NCBI GenBank assembly: GCA_031267935.1
Contig: JAIRYD010000167.1
Span: 1-34,236 of the forward strand
DNA length: 34,236 nucleotides
Reading direction: 5' to 3'
Source: Tannerella sp.
Lineage (GTDB): Bacteria > Bacteroidota > Bacteroidia > Bacteroidales > Tannerellaceae
Made by a program: the position numbers and the translations under genes. Numbering within the stretch: the stretch's first letter is position 1; every line of letters starts with the position of its first letter. The notes beneath the pieces were generated by a model, which saw nothing but the letters and a program-made list of their open reading frames with translations, made no database searches and was not told the DNA's origin. This document shows, piece after piece, positions 1-8,856 of this stretch.

Positions 1-43
1 CAATCACAGCCATGTTCCACCCCGTCATTGCGAACGCGGTGAA

Positions 44-71
44 GTAGAGACGGGGCGCGCCCCGTCTCTAC
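44..71. repeat. Perfect 28-bp palindrome
   Basis: The left half gtagagacggggcg is followed at once by its exact reverse complement, with no spacer. It sits in non-coding DNA downstream of the DUF1080 gene. Perfect GC-rich palindromes of this kind occur as dispersed intergenic repeats in some bacterial genomes (general knowledge). No T-run follows on either strand, so it is not an ordinary intrinsic terminator. Its copy number in this genome cannot be seen from one window. Confidence 0.85.
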
Positions 72-182
72 GTGCCCTTATTTCAAAAAAGAAATAGCAC
101 CTCAAAAAAAGAATTAACCGTTCTCTTCGCGCCCTCCGTGTTTGAAAATAAGAATACTCCGCGTTGAGGAAGTAGCTGTACG

Positions 183-218
183 AAAAAAAACTCCGGCCGG
201 CATGATTCCGACCGAAGT
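183..218 (-). terminator. Intrinsic terminator of the DUF1080 gene
   Basis: Read on the minus strand, acttcggtcgg and ccggccggagt form an 11-bp stem with two G-U pairs and a 7-nt loop, followed directly by a run of eight or more T. It lies about 45 bp after the stop codon of the DUF1080 gene, so it most likely ends that transcript. Confidence 0.85.
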
Positions 219-263
219 CCTTTCTTCTTCAAACTTTAAACCCCGAATTCCGCGCGTCCCGGG

Positions 264-1043
264 CTACAGTTCCCTGATCCATATATTGCGGAAACTGATC
301 GGCTCGCTGGGGTCGCCGTGGCTTTGCAGGATGATCGGACCGGCGCCGTGGGGCTGCACCCGGGGGAATCCGATGTATTCGGTGGTACCGAGTATCGTCG
401 TGTTGTGCTGCACGACCACGCCGTTGTGCAGCACGGTCACGCGCGGCGGGATGCGATACGTCCCGTCGTCCTTGAACACTGGCGCGGAGTAGAGGATGTC
501 GTAGACGTTCCATTCGCCCGGTTTGCGCATCGCGTTCACAAGCGGGGGCGACTGCTTGTAGATGCTCGCCGCCTGCCCGTTGGCGTAGGTCTCGTTCACG
601 TAGCTGTCCATCACCTGCACTTCGTATTTGCCCTGCAGATGGATCCCGCTGTTGCCGCGCGCCTGACTCTGTCCGCTGATGTTTTCGGGGATGCACCATT
701 CGATGTGCAGCTGGAAGTCGTCGAAAGACTGTTTCGTCTGGATGTCGCCGGCTTGCTTGTTGACGGTGAAGGTGCCGTTGCCGTTGACCGTCCATCCTGC
801 GGCGGACTTGTCGCGCGAGGATTCCCACGCCGCGAGGTCCCTGCCGTCGAAGAGGACGATGGCGTCCGACGGCGCGCTGCCGGTCTGTATATTGCCGGGT
901 GTGATGACCCGGGGCTGGGGCAGCCAGAATTCGGACATGCCGGGACGCATCCGTTCCGGTTCGGGATAAGTGGTCTGTGCATACGCAGTCGCTGAAATCA
1001 GGGAGGCGGCGATCAGCGCGCCGCATTTCATAAATCTGTTCAT
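264..1043 (-). CDS. Secreted DUF1080 / 3-keto-disaccharide hydrolase family protein
   Basis: The 259-aa product starts with a signal peptide (hydrophobic stretch CGALIAASLISATAYA, likely cleaved before Gln23), so it is exported. The mature part matches the DUF1080 fold, a concanavalin-like beta-sandwich: 'IVLFDGRDLAAWES' is the typical family opening, and 'SGIHLQGKYEVQVMDSY' and the C-terminal 'ISFRNIWIREL' are typical later strands. Family members include glycoside-active proteins that act on 3-keto-glycosides; the substrate here is unknown. The gene is monocistronic by appearance: it has its own TAnnTTTG element upstream and a strong terminator downstream. No oxidoreductase partner (for making 3-keto sugars) or other carbohydrate enzyme lies next to it. 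It stops at TAG. The family call is firm; the enzymatic role is inference. Confidence 0.88.
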   Translation of the reverse strand: MNRFMKCGALIAASLISATAYAQTTYPEPERMRPGMSEFWLPQPRVITPGNIQTGSAPSDAIVLFDGRDLAAWESSRDKSAAGWTVNGNGTFTVNKQAGDIQTKQSFDDFQLHIEWCIPENISGQSQARGNSGIHLQGKYEVQVMDSYVNETYANGQAASIYKQSPPLVNAMRKPGEWNVYDILYSAPVFKDDGTYRIPPRVTVLHNGVVVQHNTTILGTTEYIGFPRVQPHGAGPIILQSHGDPSEPISFRNIWIREL

Positions 1044-1074
1044 GGTCGTTCTTGTTTAATTGATTAATAACGTG

Positions 1075-1082
1075 CAAAAATA
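1075..1082 (-). promoter_or_regulatory. Bacteroidetes-type -7 element for the DUF1080 gene
   Basis: On the minus strand the sequence reads TATTTTTG, matching the Bacteroides TAnnTTTG -7 consensus, about 32 bp upstream of the DUF1080 start codon. No well-spaced -33 TTTG is visible. Call made by pattern only. Confidence 0.5.
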
Positions 1083-1130
1083 CATGTTTTTTTAAAATAA
1101 AGCGTCGCCCGGTCACAAAAAATTTACCGG

Positions 1131-3686
1131 TTAAAACCACCGCACACAGGCAAAATCCATCCGGTGAGGCAATTTTTCATGGACGGGATACACGCGGAAT
1201 CCTACTTTCAGGTGGCCGAAGCCGGACGTTTTCTTTTTCAGTTCGAAATGCAGCTTCGCGCCTTCCTCCCGTATCAGTTTGAAAGGCGTGGCGGAAACGA
1301 ACTCCAGCTTGTGCCGGTCGGGATCCTCGCGCGTATAAACCAGTTCGACGCCGAGCATGCACTTCAGTTGCCGCCGGTCGATCGTCACCCGGATGATGTA
1401 GTCTTCGCCCACGACGGCGTGCATGAGGTCGTCGTACTCGAACGATTCGACCGCGAAGGAGTCCCAGTGCGCCGCCACTTCCCTCTTCCAGTGCGCCAGG
1501 TTTCGGGCTTCGGCAAAATCGTCGCCGGAGAGCATCTTCACGCGAGCGGCCAGCTTGCTGTAGAAACGGTTGATGTAGTCGTCCAGCATGCGCTTCATCG
1601 TGTAGTGCGGCGCAATCTGCGAGATGGAGTTTTTGATGTACTGTATCCATTCGGGCGAATATCCCTTGCTGTTTTTGGCGAAATAGAGCGGGATGATTTC
1701 GTGTTCGAGGATATGGTAGATCGTGGCGGCGTCGAGCTGGTCCTGATACTGCTGGTTGTCGTACGTGCGCTTGTCGGTCAGCGCCCATCCGGCGCCCTCG
1801 CGATAGCCTTCGTACCACCAGCCGTCGAGCACGGAGAAGTTGAGCACGCCGTTCATCTCGGCCTTTTCGCCCGACGTGCCCGAAGCTTCGAGCGGTCGCG
1901 TGGGCGTGTTCAGCCATACGTCCACGCCGGAAATCAGACGGCGCGCCACGCGCATGTCGTAGTTCTCGAGGAAAATAATCTTCCCGAGAAATTCAGGCCG
2001 GCGCGAAATCTCGACGATGTGCTTGATCAGTCCCTGTCCGCCTCCGTCGGCGGGATGGGCCTTGCCCGTGAAGACGAACTGGATGGGACAGCTTTCGTTG
2101 TTGACGATCTTGGCCAGCCTGTCCAGGTCGGTAAACAGCAGGTGAGCCCGTTTGTAGGTGGCAAAGCGGCGTCCGAATCCGACCAGCAGGGCGTTCGGGT
2201 CAATTCTTTCGAGCAGCGAAACGACTTTCGACGGGTCGCCCTGGTTCTTCAGCCAGTTGTCGCGATATTCAATCTTGATATACTCGACCAGCCTGTTCTT
2301 CAGCTTACGGCGTATATCCCATATTTCGCTGTCGGCCATCTGCTGGATGGCCTCCCAGATGCGCGGGTTCGACTGGTCCTGCAGGAAAGACGGGTCGAAG
2401 ACCTTGTCGCAGTACTGTTTCCATTCGCGCGCCATCCAGGTGGGCATGTGCACGCCGTTGGTGACGTATCCCACGTGCAGCTCTTCCGGGAAATAGCCTT
2501 TCCAGACGGGCGCGAACATCTGTTGCGACACTTTGCCGTGCAGCTGACTCACGCCGTTGACTTCCTGGCAGGTATTCAGCGCGAAGGTGCTCATGCTGAA
2601 TTTTTCGCTGCTTCCCGGATTTTCGCGTCCCATGTCGATAAACTCCTGCCAGCTGATGCCGAGCCGGGCGGGATATTCGCTCATGTACTTCCCGAACAGG
2701 GTTTCGTCGAAATAGTCGTGCCCGGCGGGAACGGGCGTATGGACGGTGTAGAGTGATGATGCACGGACGACTTCGAGCGCTTCGTTGAAGTCGAGACGTT
2801 CGTCCTGTATGTAGTCCACCAGACGCTGCACGTTGATCAGGGCGGCATGTCCTTCGTTGCAGTGATACACCTCTTTTTTTATCCCCAGTTTATTGAGCAG
2901 CAGGATACCGCCGATGCCCAGCATGTATTCCTGCTTCATCCTGTTTTCCCAGTCGCCGCCGTAGAGCTGGTGGGTGATGGAACGGTCCCAGTCGCTGTTG
3001 TCGGGGATGTCCGTATCCATCAGATACAGCGGTACGCGTCCGACGCTTACTTTCCAGACGTGGGCGTATACCTTCCGTTCGGGGTAAGGCACTTCGAGCA
3101 CGAACGGGTCGCCGTTTTCGTCGAGCAGCTGCGTGAGCGGCAACTGCTCGAAGTCCTGCGATTCGTAGTTGGCGACCTGCTGGCCGTCCATCGCAAGCGT
3201 CTGCGTGAAGTATCCGTAACGGTAAAGGAACCCGACGGCCACGAGGTCGACGTTGCTGTCGCTGGCTTCCTTCAGGTAGTCGCCCGCCAGAATGCCCAGT
3301 CCGCCGGAGTAGATTTTCAGCACGTTGGTCAATCCGTATTCCATGCTGAAATAGGCTACGGACGGTTTTGAATGGTCGGCCCTGACCTGCACGTAGCTTT
3401 TGAACTGCCGGTAGACCCGGTCGATTTTGGCCATCAGTTCCGGATTGCCCTGTATCTGTTCCACGCGTTCGTGAGATATTCTTTGCAGCAGGACGGCCGG
3501 GTTGCCCTGCGTTTCTTCCCAGATGACCGGATCCAGTTCCTTGAAAAGGTTCGCACCGCTGTGATTCCACACCCACCAGAGGTTGGTTGCCATCTCCTGG
3601 AGATTTTTCAACTGATCGGGAATCCTGGACTGTGAATAAATATCCCTCCAGATTGCGTCGTTCGATTTACTTGGTTGCGTTCTCAT
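1131..3686 (-). CDS. glgP: Alpha-glucan phosphorylase, GT35 family (short type with DUF3417 domain)
   Basis: The 851-aa enzyme should release glucose-1-phosphate from glycogen or maltodextrins with pyridoxal phosphate in the cytoplasm. The N-terminus (about residues 15-120, '[20 protein letters not shown]') is the DUF3417 domain that marks the short bacterial/archaeal alpha-glucan phosphorylases, not the MalP/GlgP type of E. coli. The catalytic C-terminal region holds '[16 protein letters not shown]' and '[20 protein letters not shown]'; by alignment with the family, Lys608 in 'SGEKAEMNG' is the expected PLP lysine. The length is normal for this subtype. It is the last gene of a three-gene operon, 33 bp after the glycogen synthase, so making and breaking of glycogen are under joint transcription. 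No clear terminator follows it. Confidence 0.95.
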   Translation of the reverse strand: MRTQPSKSNDAIWRDIYSQSRIPDQLKNLQEMATNLWWVWNHSGANLFKELDPVIWEETQGNPAVLLQRISHERVEQIQGNPELMAKIDRVYRQFKSYVQVRADHSKPSVAYFSMEYGLTNVLKIYSGGLGILAGDYLKEASDSNVDLVAVGFLYRYGYFTQTLAMDGQQVANYESQDFEQLPLTQLLDENGDPFVLEVPYPERKVYAHVWKVSVGRVPLYLMDTDIPDNSDWDRSITHQLYGGDWENRMKQEYMLGIGGILLLNKLGIKKEVYHCNEGHAALINVQRLVDYIQDERLDFNEALEVVRASSLYTVHTPVPAGHDYFDETLFGKYMSEYPARLGISWQEFIDMGRENPGSSEKFSMSTFALNTCQEVNGVSQLHGKVSQQMFAPVWKGYFPEELHVGYVTNGVHMPTWMAREWKQYCDKVFDPSFLQDQSNPRIWEAIQQMADSEIWDIRRKLKNRLVEYIKIEYRDNWLKNQGDPSKVVSLLERIDPNALLVGFGRRFATYKRAHLLFTDLDRLAKIVNNESCPIQFVFTGKAHPADGGGQGLIKHIVEISRRPEFLGKIIFLENYDMRVARRLISGVDVWLNTPTRPLEASGTSGEKAEMNGVLNFSVLDGWWYEGYREGAGWALTDKRTYDNQQYQDQLDAATIYHILEHEIIPLYFAKNSKGYSPEWIQYIKNSISQIAPHYTMKRMLDDYINRFYSKLAARVKMLSGDDFAEARNLAHWKREVAAHWDSFAVESFEYDDLMHAVVGEDYIIRVTIDRRQLKCMLGVELVYTREDPDRHKLEFVSATPFKLIREEGAKLHFELKKKTSGFGHLKVGFRVYPVHEKLPHRMDFACVRWF

Positions 3687-3719
3687 AAGTTTGTTGTTAT
3701 TGTTTAATATCGTTCCTGA

Positions 3720-5405
3720 TTATGTGTTTCGACACAGGTTGTCCTGCATCCGTTTTTCCGCCTTTTCCAGTGCAATGCCGTAAGCGCGGAAGTAGAATTT
3801 GATGAAATGCGACCATGTGGCTTTCGATGCCGTACGGAAACAGTTTTGCGCAACGGCATTTCTTTCCGTTTCGTTTTTCTGCATGAGCGCACGCAGGCAG
3901 GCGGATATGTCGCAGACCACATTATCATAATTGTCGTCCGTGCGATGAATCACGGCCACTCCTTCGCCGATGTCGTGTCCCGAGACGATGCTTTTCGCCC
4001 ACAGTCCGAATCCTGCCAGGTCGGTAGTGACGGTCGGTATGCCGAAGGCGATGCTTTCCATCGGCGTGTATCCCCACGGCTCGTAGTAGGAAGGAAAGAC
4101 CGTGCAGTCCATCCCCGGCAGCAAGTCGTAGTACGTCATGTCGAAAATGCCGTCCTTTCCGTCCGCATAGCAGGGCACGAAGATGATTTTCAGTTTTTCG
4201 GACGCGGCATTGGTAAATCCCGCATGGCGGATAAAATTCATCACGCGGTCTTCGTCCATGCCGTGCAGCCAGTGCGTAAGGAAAGGGGTCTGCATCGGTT
4301 CCGTGATGTCGATGTCTTTGTCCAGCGCTTCTTTCAGGTCGGCTCTTGGCGCGTAGATCCAGGCGGGCACCATCACGAAGGCGACGGTTTCGCCCGTCCA
4401 CGTGTCGTCGTGTCGCAGGCGGTTCATCACGTCGATAAACACGTCGATACCCTTGTTTCGATATTCGTACCGTCCGCCGATCGAGACAAGAAAAGCGTCT
4501 TCGGACACGGCGCGTCCCAGCAGTTTTCCGGCGACGCGTCGCAGTGCATGGCGAGCCTGACGGCGTTTTGCTTCGTACGGTTCGCCGGCGGGAGGCACAA
4601 AATCCGGTTCGAAGCCGTTGGGTGTCACCATGTCCGGTTCCTTTTCGAGCAGGCGGCGACATTCCAGCGCCGTGATCTCGCTCACGGTCGTGAAGCAGTC
4701 GGCATGATGCGCCGTCTGTTTTTCGAGCGAGTGTTTTGCTTCCATGTTGAGTTCCGCCGCCATCTGGTCGCCGTTGTATCCGTCCAGATAGTCGTGCAGC
4801 GGTTTGCCGTTGCCGGCGATGGACCGGCCGATGGAAGTGGCGTGCGTCGTGAAAACGGTGGCTACGGCAGGCAGTTGCTGCTGCAGATACAGCGCGCCCA
4901 TGCCCGTCGTCCATTCGTGGAAGTGGGCGACGACGTGTTTGTCTTCCAGATGATGATACTGATAAAAATGACGAATGACCTTTGCCGCGGCGTATGCAAA
5001 AATACATGCTTCGTCGTAATCGCCGTATGCGCACGAAGAATCCACGCCGAAAGATTCCCAAATGGAATAGTAAAGCATGTCGCGCCCGGCAAAAAACGGC
5101 TTGAAGTCGATCAGTACGACGAGCGGTTCTCCGCAGACAGTCCATCGTCCGACGCGGACGTGAAGCGCTTCGTCCTTCCCGGCGGCTTTGCGCCAGGCGG
5201 AAAGCAGTTTGCGGTCTTCGCTGAAACCGGTGTCCGGCGTGCCGGTATCGGGGCCGATAAATATCAGATTGTTTTTAAATTGCTGTTGCAGCGTACGCGC
5301 CATCGTGGAGAGTACCGTGTAGATCCCTCCCACTTTGTGACAAACTTCCCAGCTGCTTTCGAAAATATAGTCAGGCTTGATCATCTCGGATTTCATTTTT
5401 TTCAT
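3720..5405 (-). CDS. Glycogen synthase, GT3 family (eukaryote-like type)
   Basis: The 561-aa cytoplasmic glycosyltransferase should extend alpha-1,4-glucan from a nucleotide-glucose donor. Its N-terminus 'ESSWEVCHKVGGIYTVLSTM' and the motif 'YEPWGYTPMESIAFGIPTV' near residue 442 are hallmarks of GT3, the family of yeast and animal glycogen synthases, rather than the GT5 GlgA of E. coli. It is shorter than the eukaryotic enzymes and lacks their long phosphorylated tails. The donor (UDP- or ADP-glucose) cannot be told from sequence. The ATG overlaps the TGA of the upstream nitrilase gene (ATGA), which implies translational coupling. The phosphorylase follows after 33 bp. No branching or debranching enzyme is present in this window. 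Confidence 0.93.
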   Translation of the reverse strand: MKKMKSEMIKPDYIFESSWEVCHKVGGIYTVLSTMARTLQQQFKNNLIFIGPDTGTPDTGFSEDRKLLSAWRKAAGKDEALHVRVGRWTVCGEPLVVLIDFKPFFAGRDMLYYSIWESFGVDSSCAYGDYDEACIFAYAAAKVIRHFYQYHHLEDKHVVAHFHEWTTGMGALYLQQQLPAVATVFTTHATSIGRSIAGNGKPLHDYLDGYNGDQMAAELNMEAKHSLEKQTAHHADCFTTVSEITALECRRLLEKEPDMVTPNGFEPDFVPPAGEPYEAKRRQARHALRRVAGKLLGRAVSEDAFLVSIGGRYEYRNKGIDVFIDVMNRLRHDDTWTGETVAFVMVPAWIYAPRADLKEALDKDIDITEPMQTPFLTHWLHGMDEDRVMNFIRHAGFTNAASEKLKIIFVPCYADGKDGIFDMTYYDLLPGMDCTVFPSYYEPWGYTPMESIAFGIPTVTTDLAGFGLWAKSIVSGHDIGEGVAVIHRTDDNYDNVVCDISACLRALMQKNETERNAVAQNCFRTASKATWSHFIKFYFRAYGIALEKAEKRMQDNLCRNT

Positions 5406-6184
5406 TTAATCACAAACGAATCGGCGTCTTCCAGGACCGGGAATTTTGTGCGCAGGGCATCCAGTGCGTCTTTTTCCAGGAGGCAGGTCCTCACCGTTTC
5501 CCTGTTTCCGGCGTCGACCAGTTTATTTCCTTTGGGCGACCAGACCGCCGATCCGCCGTCGTAGGCATATCCGTTTCCGTCCGCCCCCACCCGATTCACG
5601 CCGCACACGTACGCCATGTTTTCCATGGCGCGTGCAGGCAGCAGTGTTTTCCACACGTTTTTGCGCACCGCCGGCCAGTTGGCCACGTAAATCAGCAGGT
5701 CGTATGCGTGCGGCACATTGCGGCTCCACACGGGGAAACGCAGGTCGTAGCACACGAGCGGACAGATCTTCCAGCCGCGGTAGTCGACCGTCAGCCGCTC
5801 GCGGCCGGCATCGAAGTATCTGTTTTCGCTTCCCATCCTGAACAGATGACGTTTGTCGCCGTAATACGCGTCGCCGTCGGGCGTGACGAAAAAGGCGCGG
5901 TTGAAATACCGTCCGCCATCGCTTGCCATGAAGCTGCCTGTGAGAGCCATCCCGTAAGCCGATGCCCAGTGTTTGAGCGTGGTCACCGTTTCGCCGTCCA
6001 TCGAATCGGCCAATGTTTCTACCCGCATCGAAAAGCCGGTGGAGAACATTTCGGGCAGGACTGCCAGATGCGTCCGTCCGCTTATTCTGCGAAGCAATTC
6101 GCCGAAACGGCGCAGATTTTCCGCCTTGTCCTCCCATTCGATCCGGGACTGGATGATGCTGATCCGCAATATATTGTTATCCAT
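5402..6184 (-). CDS. Carbon-nitrogen hydrolase, omega-amidase (YafV/Nit2-like)
   Basis: The 260-aa nitrilase-superfamily enzyme carries the full Glu-Lys-Cys triad: Glu45 in 'LAVLPEMFSTGFSM', Lys111 in 'YYGDKRHLF' and Cys145 in 'ICPLVCYDLRFP'. The pattern around these residues fits the YafV/Nit2 branch, which hydrolyses omega-amides of 2-oxo acids such as alpha-ketoglutaramate in metabolite repair. It is the first gene of the glycogen operon and overlaps the GT3 synthase gene by 4 bp. The link between an amidase and glycogen metabolism is not obvious and may only reflect shared housekeeping expression. A TAnnTTTG element lies about 100 bp upstream. The family is sure; the exact substrate is inferred. 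Confidence 0.9.
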   Translation of the reverse strand: MDNNILRISIIQSRIEWEDKAENLRRFGELLRRISGRTHLAVLPEMFSTGFSMRVETLADSMDGETVTTLKHWASAYGMALTGSFMASDGGRYFNRAFFVTPDGDAYYGDKRHLFRMGSENRYFDAGRERLTVDYRGWKICPLVCYDLRFPVWSRNVPHAYDLLIYVANWPAVRKNVWKTLLPARAMENMAYVCGVNRVGADGNGYAYDGGSAVWSPKGNKLVDAGNRETVRTCLLEKDALDALRTKFPVLEDADSFVIK

Positions 6185-6284
6185 ATTTCAGTCGTATAAA
6201 ATCATTCCGGAAGATAACCCGCTGTCCTGCTGCTGCCGAACGAAAACGCGGGACAGTCATTCCGCACCGTACAAATCGGCGCAG

Positions 6285-6292
6285 CAAAGTTA
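6285..6292 (-). promoter_or_regulatory. -7 element for the nitrilase-glycogen operon
   Basis: The minus strand reads TAACTTTGC, an exact TAnnTTTG match, about 100 bp upstream of the nitrilase start codon, giving a leader of roughly 95 nt. No clear -33 TTTG is seen at the usual distance. The rest of 6185-6422 shows no gene. Confidence 0.55.
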
Positions 6293-6422
6293 ATGTTTTT
6301 TTCTATTTTGGAATGAACTGTGTGAGGATTTCCGTTGTCGTGCAGCGACTTCTTCAGATAGGTTTATTATAATCAGCAGAATAAAAAAAGTGCGGCGGGG
6401 TGGCGTAAAACACGGCTGATTT

Positions 6423-7010
6423 TTATCGATACTGGTTGTATAATTGCGCCGCGGCATGCTTCCCGTTTCGTTTTTTGGCGCGTGCACTTGGCCGGAAAAT
6501 GTATTCCAGGATCTCTTCGGCGCTGAACGAAATGCCGCCCGAGCGAATGGTAGACGGGTCGTTCACGACTGCTTTTCGCGGCGTGGCGGACTCCAGCCAC
6601 TCGAGCTCGACGACGACGAGCGATTTTTGGAGACGCGGGACGTATGATTCGAGACGCGGCGCGGTCGACGGCCGTGTCCCGCCAATACCCAAACCTTCCA
6701 TCAGCATGACGGACGGGGGCAGTTCCGTCAGGCTCTTCTTCTGATGTCCGGAGGGTTGGATGTTGTCGAACGATTTCGTGAAAGGCAGTTCGGGCGGACT
6801 GAGCTGCATCTGCTGCTCGGACTGCGGATCGGTCGAAATGAGCGAGCCTTCGCGGATGGCACGTTGCGTCGCATCGTTCAACTGCAGCTTTTCCTCGCCC
6901 GACAATACGCGGCGAAGCCATACGGAATCCCGTACAGACCATTCCTGTGCATGGAGATGAACAACCGCAGACATGCCGGTGATAAACAGCAGAAAGCCAT
7001 ATTTTCGCAT
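6423..7010 (-). CDS. Small exported protein of unknown function (possibly DUF4858-like)
   Basis: The 195-aa product has an N-terminal signal peptide (MRKYGFLLFITGMSAVVHLHA, cleavage before Gln22 likely) and no other membrane segment, so it should be periplasmic or surface-exposed. The mature part begins 'EWSVRDSVWLRRVLSGEEKL', has a middle Pro/Ser-rich stretch, and ends in a basic segment (RPSARAKKRNGKHAAAQL). I recognise the general look of a Bacteroidales-restricted family, tentatively DUF4858, but cannot confirm it. It lies 139 bp downstream of asnB on the same strand and may be the last gene of the gltB-gltD-asnB unit or have its own promoter; a near-consensus TATCTTTC lies just upstream. 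No function is proposed. Confidence 0.65.
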   Translation of the reverse strand: MRKYGFLLFITGMSAVVHLHAQEWSVRDSVWLRRVLSGEEKLQLNDATQRAIREGSLISTDPQSEQQMQLSPPELPFTKSFDNIQPSGHQKKSLTELPPSVMLMEGLGIGGTRPSTAPRLESYVPRLQKSLVVVELEWLESATPRKAVVNDPSTIRSGGISFSAEEILEYIFRPSARAKKRNGKHAAAQLYNQYR

Positions 7011-7149
7011 CAGCCTTTTTTTTCGGCAAAGAAAGATAATATTTGCGTAAAAAAATATCCCCGTTTCAATAAAAATTTATAAGAGTTGCGAAATAAACCA
7101 CATGTGCGTGTTTTTCTGCATCCGACTGTCCGTGCGTTCCGTGTACGGT

Positions 7150-8823
7150 TCAGCTGTATCCGTCCAGGTGGATGTCTTTGACGGCGCGTCCGCTGGGTTC
7201 GTTCATGTGGAGAAAGGTGCTGTCCCAGGCGAGCGCTTCGGCGGTCGAGCAGGCTACGCTGGGAACGGAGGGTACGGAGCGTGCGGCGCTTTCGCTCGGG
7301 AAGTGTTCTTCGAAGATGGAGCGGTAGTGATATTCTTCTTTGTTTCGCGGTGTGTGGACGGGGAAGCGGAGGGCGGCGTTTTCCATCTGCCGGTCGGAGA
7401 CATGCGCTTCGGCTACGTGGCGGAGTGTGTCGATCCAGTTGTAACCGACGCCGTCGGAGAACTGTTCTTTCTGCCGCCAGACGATGCTTTGCGGGAGCAG
7501 GTCTTCGAATGTTTCGCGAAGGATTTTCTTTTCGACTGTTCTGCCGGGGGCCATTTTGGAGGCGGGATTGAGTGTCATGGCGACGTCGAGAAATTCTTTG
7601 TCGAGAAACGGTACGCGTCCTTCGACGCCCCATGCTGCCAGGCTTTTGTTGGCTCTCAGGCAGTCGTAGAGATAGAGTTTGTCGATTTTGCGGAGTGTTT
7701 CGTCGTGGAAGGCGCGTGCATCCGGCGCCTTGTGGAAGTAGAGGTATCCGCCGAATATTTCGTCGGCGCCTTCGCCGCTGAGTACCATTTTTATTCCCAT
7801 GCTTTTGATGACGCGTGCGAGCAGGTACATGGGTGTCGAGGCGCGAACGGTCGTTACGTCGTACGTTTCGATGTGATAGATCACGTCGCGGATGGCGTCG
7901 AGGCCCTCCTGTATCGTGTAGTGTATTTCGTGATGGACGGTGCCGATGTGTGCCGCTACTTTCTGTGCGGCGATCAGGTCGGGGGATCCTTCGAGTCCGA
8001 TGGCAAAGGAGTGGAGCTGCGGCCACCATGCGTCGGTTTTCTGTCCGGATTCGATGCGTTTGGGGGCGAACCGTCTGGCGATGGCGGAGATGATGGACGA
8101 GTCGAGTCCGCCGGACAGCAGTACGCCGTAGGGGACGTCGCTCATCAGCTGCCGGTAAACGGCGTCTTCGAGCGCTTTGCGCAGTGCGTGGCGGTCGGTG
8201 GCGCGGTGGCGTACGTTTTCGTAGTCCATCCAGTCGCGTCTGTACCACCGGACGGGTGCGGGGTCTTTGCTGCTGAGGTAGTGTCCGGGCATGAACTGAT
8301 CGTACTGTGTGGCAAATCCTTCCAGCCCTTTCAGTTCTGACGAGACGAGGAGGTGTCCGTCGCTGTCCGTCCCGACGTAGAGGGGGATGACGCCGACCGG
8401 GTCGCGTGCGATCAGGAAAGTTCCGTCCGTTTCGTCGTAGAGTGCAAAGGAGAAAATGCCGTTCAGGTCTTCCAAAAAATTGATCCCTTTTTCCCGGTAG
8501 AGGGCGAGAATGACTTCACAGTCGGAGCCGGTGCGAAATTCGTACTTGCCTTTCAGGCGTTCGCGTATTTCCAGATGGTTGTAAATTTCGCCGTTGACGC
8601 AGAGAATTACTTTGCCGTCGGGGCTGAAGAGTGGCTGCTTGCCCGAGGCGGGGTCGACGATCGAGAGTCGTTCGTGCACGAGAATGGCTTTGCGGCCTGT
8701 GTATATCCCGCTCCAGTCCGGGCCGCGGTGGCGTATGCGTTTGCTCATTCGCAGGGCCTGCGTCCGGAGGTCGTCCGGCGATTCTTCTTCACGGATATTG
8801 AATATGGCTGTTATTCCGCACAT
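7150..8823 (-). CDS. asnB: Asparagine synthase B (glutamine-hydrolysing)
   Basis: The 557-aa cytoplasmic enzyme makes asparagine from aspartate, ATP and glutamine. Cys2 (MCGITAIF) is the nucleophile of the N-terminal class II glutaminase domain (about 1-190), with 'RHRGPDWSG' and 'CVNGEIYNH' as glutamine-site motifs. The synthetase domain carries the pyrophosphate loop SGGLDSS at 237-243 and 'VLSGEGADEIFGGYLYFHKAP'-type sequence further on. The length equals that of E. coli AsnB. The initiator Met must be removed to expose Cys2, which fixes this start. It lies 33 bp after gltD, so asparagine synthesis is transcribed together with glutamate synthase, an order common in Bacteroides relatives. 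Confidence 0.97.
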   Translation of the reverse strand: MCGITAIFNIREEESPDDLRTQALRMSKRIRHRGPDWSGIYTGRKAILVHERLSIVDPASGKQPLFSPDGKVILCVNGEIYNHLEIRERLKGKYEFRTGSDCEVILALYREKGINFLEDLNGIFSFALYDETDGTFLIARDPVGVIPLYVGTDSDGHLLVSSELKGLEGFATQYDQFMPGHYLSSKDPAPVRWYRRDWMDYENVRHRATDRHALRKALEDAVYRQLMSDVPYGVLLSGGLDSSIISAIARRFAPKRIESGQKTDAWWPQLHSFAIGLEGSPDLIAAQKVAAHIGTVHHEIHYTIQEGLDAIRDVIYHIETYDVTTVRASTPMYLLARVIKSMGIKMVLSGEGADEIFGGYLYFHKAPDARAFHDETLRKIDKLYLYDCLRANKSLAAWGVEGRVPFLDKEFLDVAMTLNPASKMAPGRTVEKKILRETFEDLLPQSIVWRQKEQFSDGVGYNWIDTLRHVAEAHVSDRQMENAALRFPVHTPRNKEEYHYRSIFEEHFPSESAARSVPSVPSVACSTAEALAWDSTFLHMNEPSGRAVKDIHLDGYS

Positions 8824-8856
8824 AAGATTTTGTTTTTTATTGTTTGATGAGAGATG

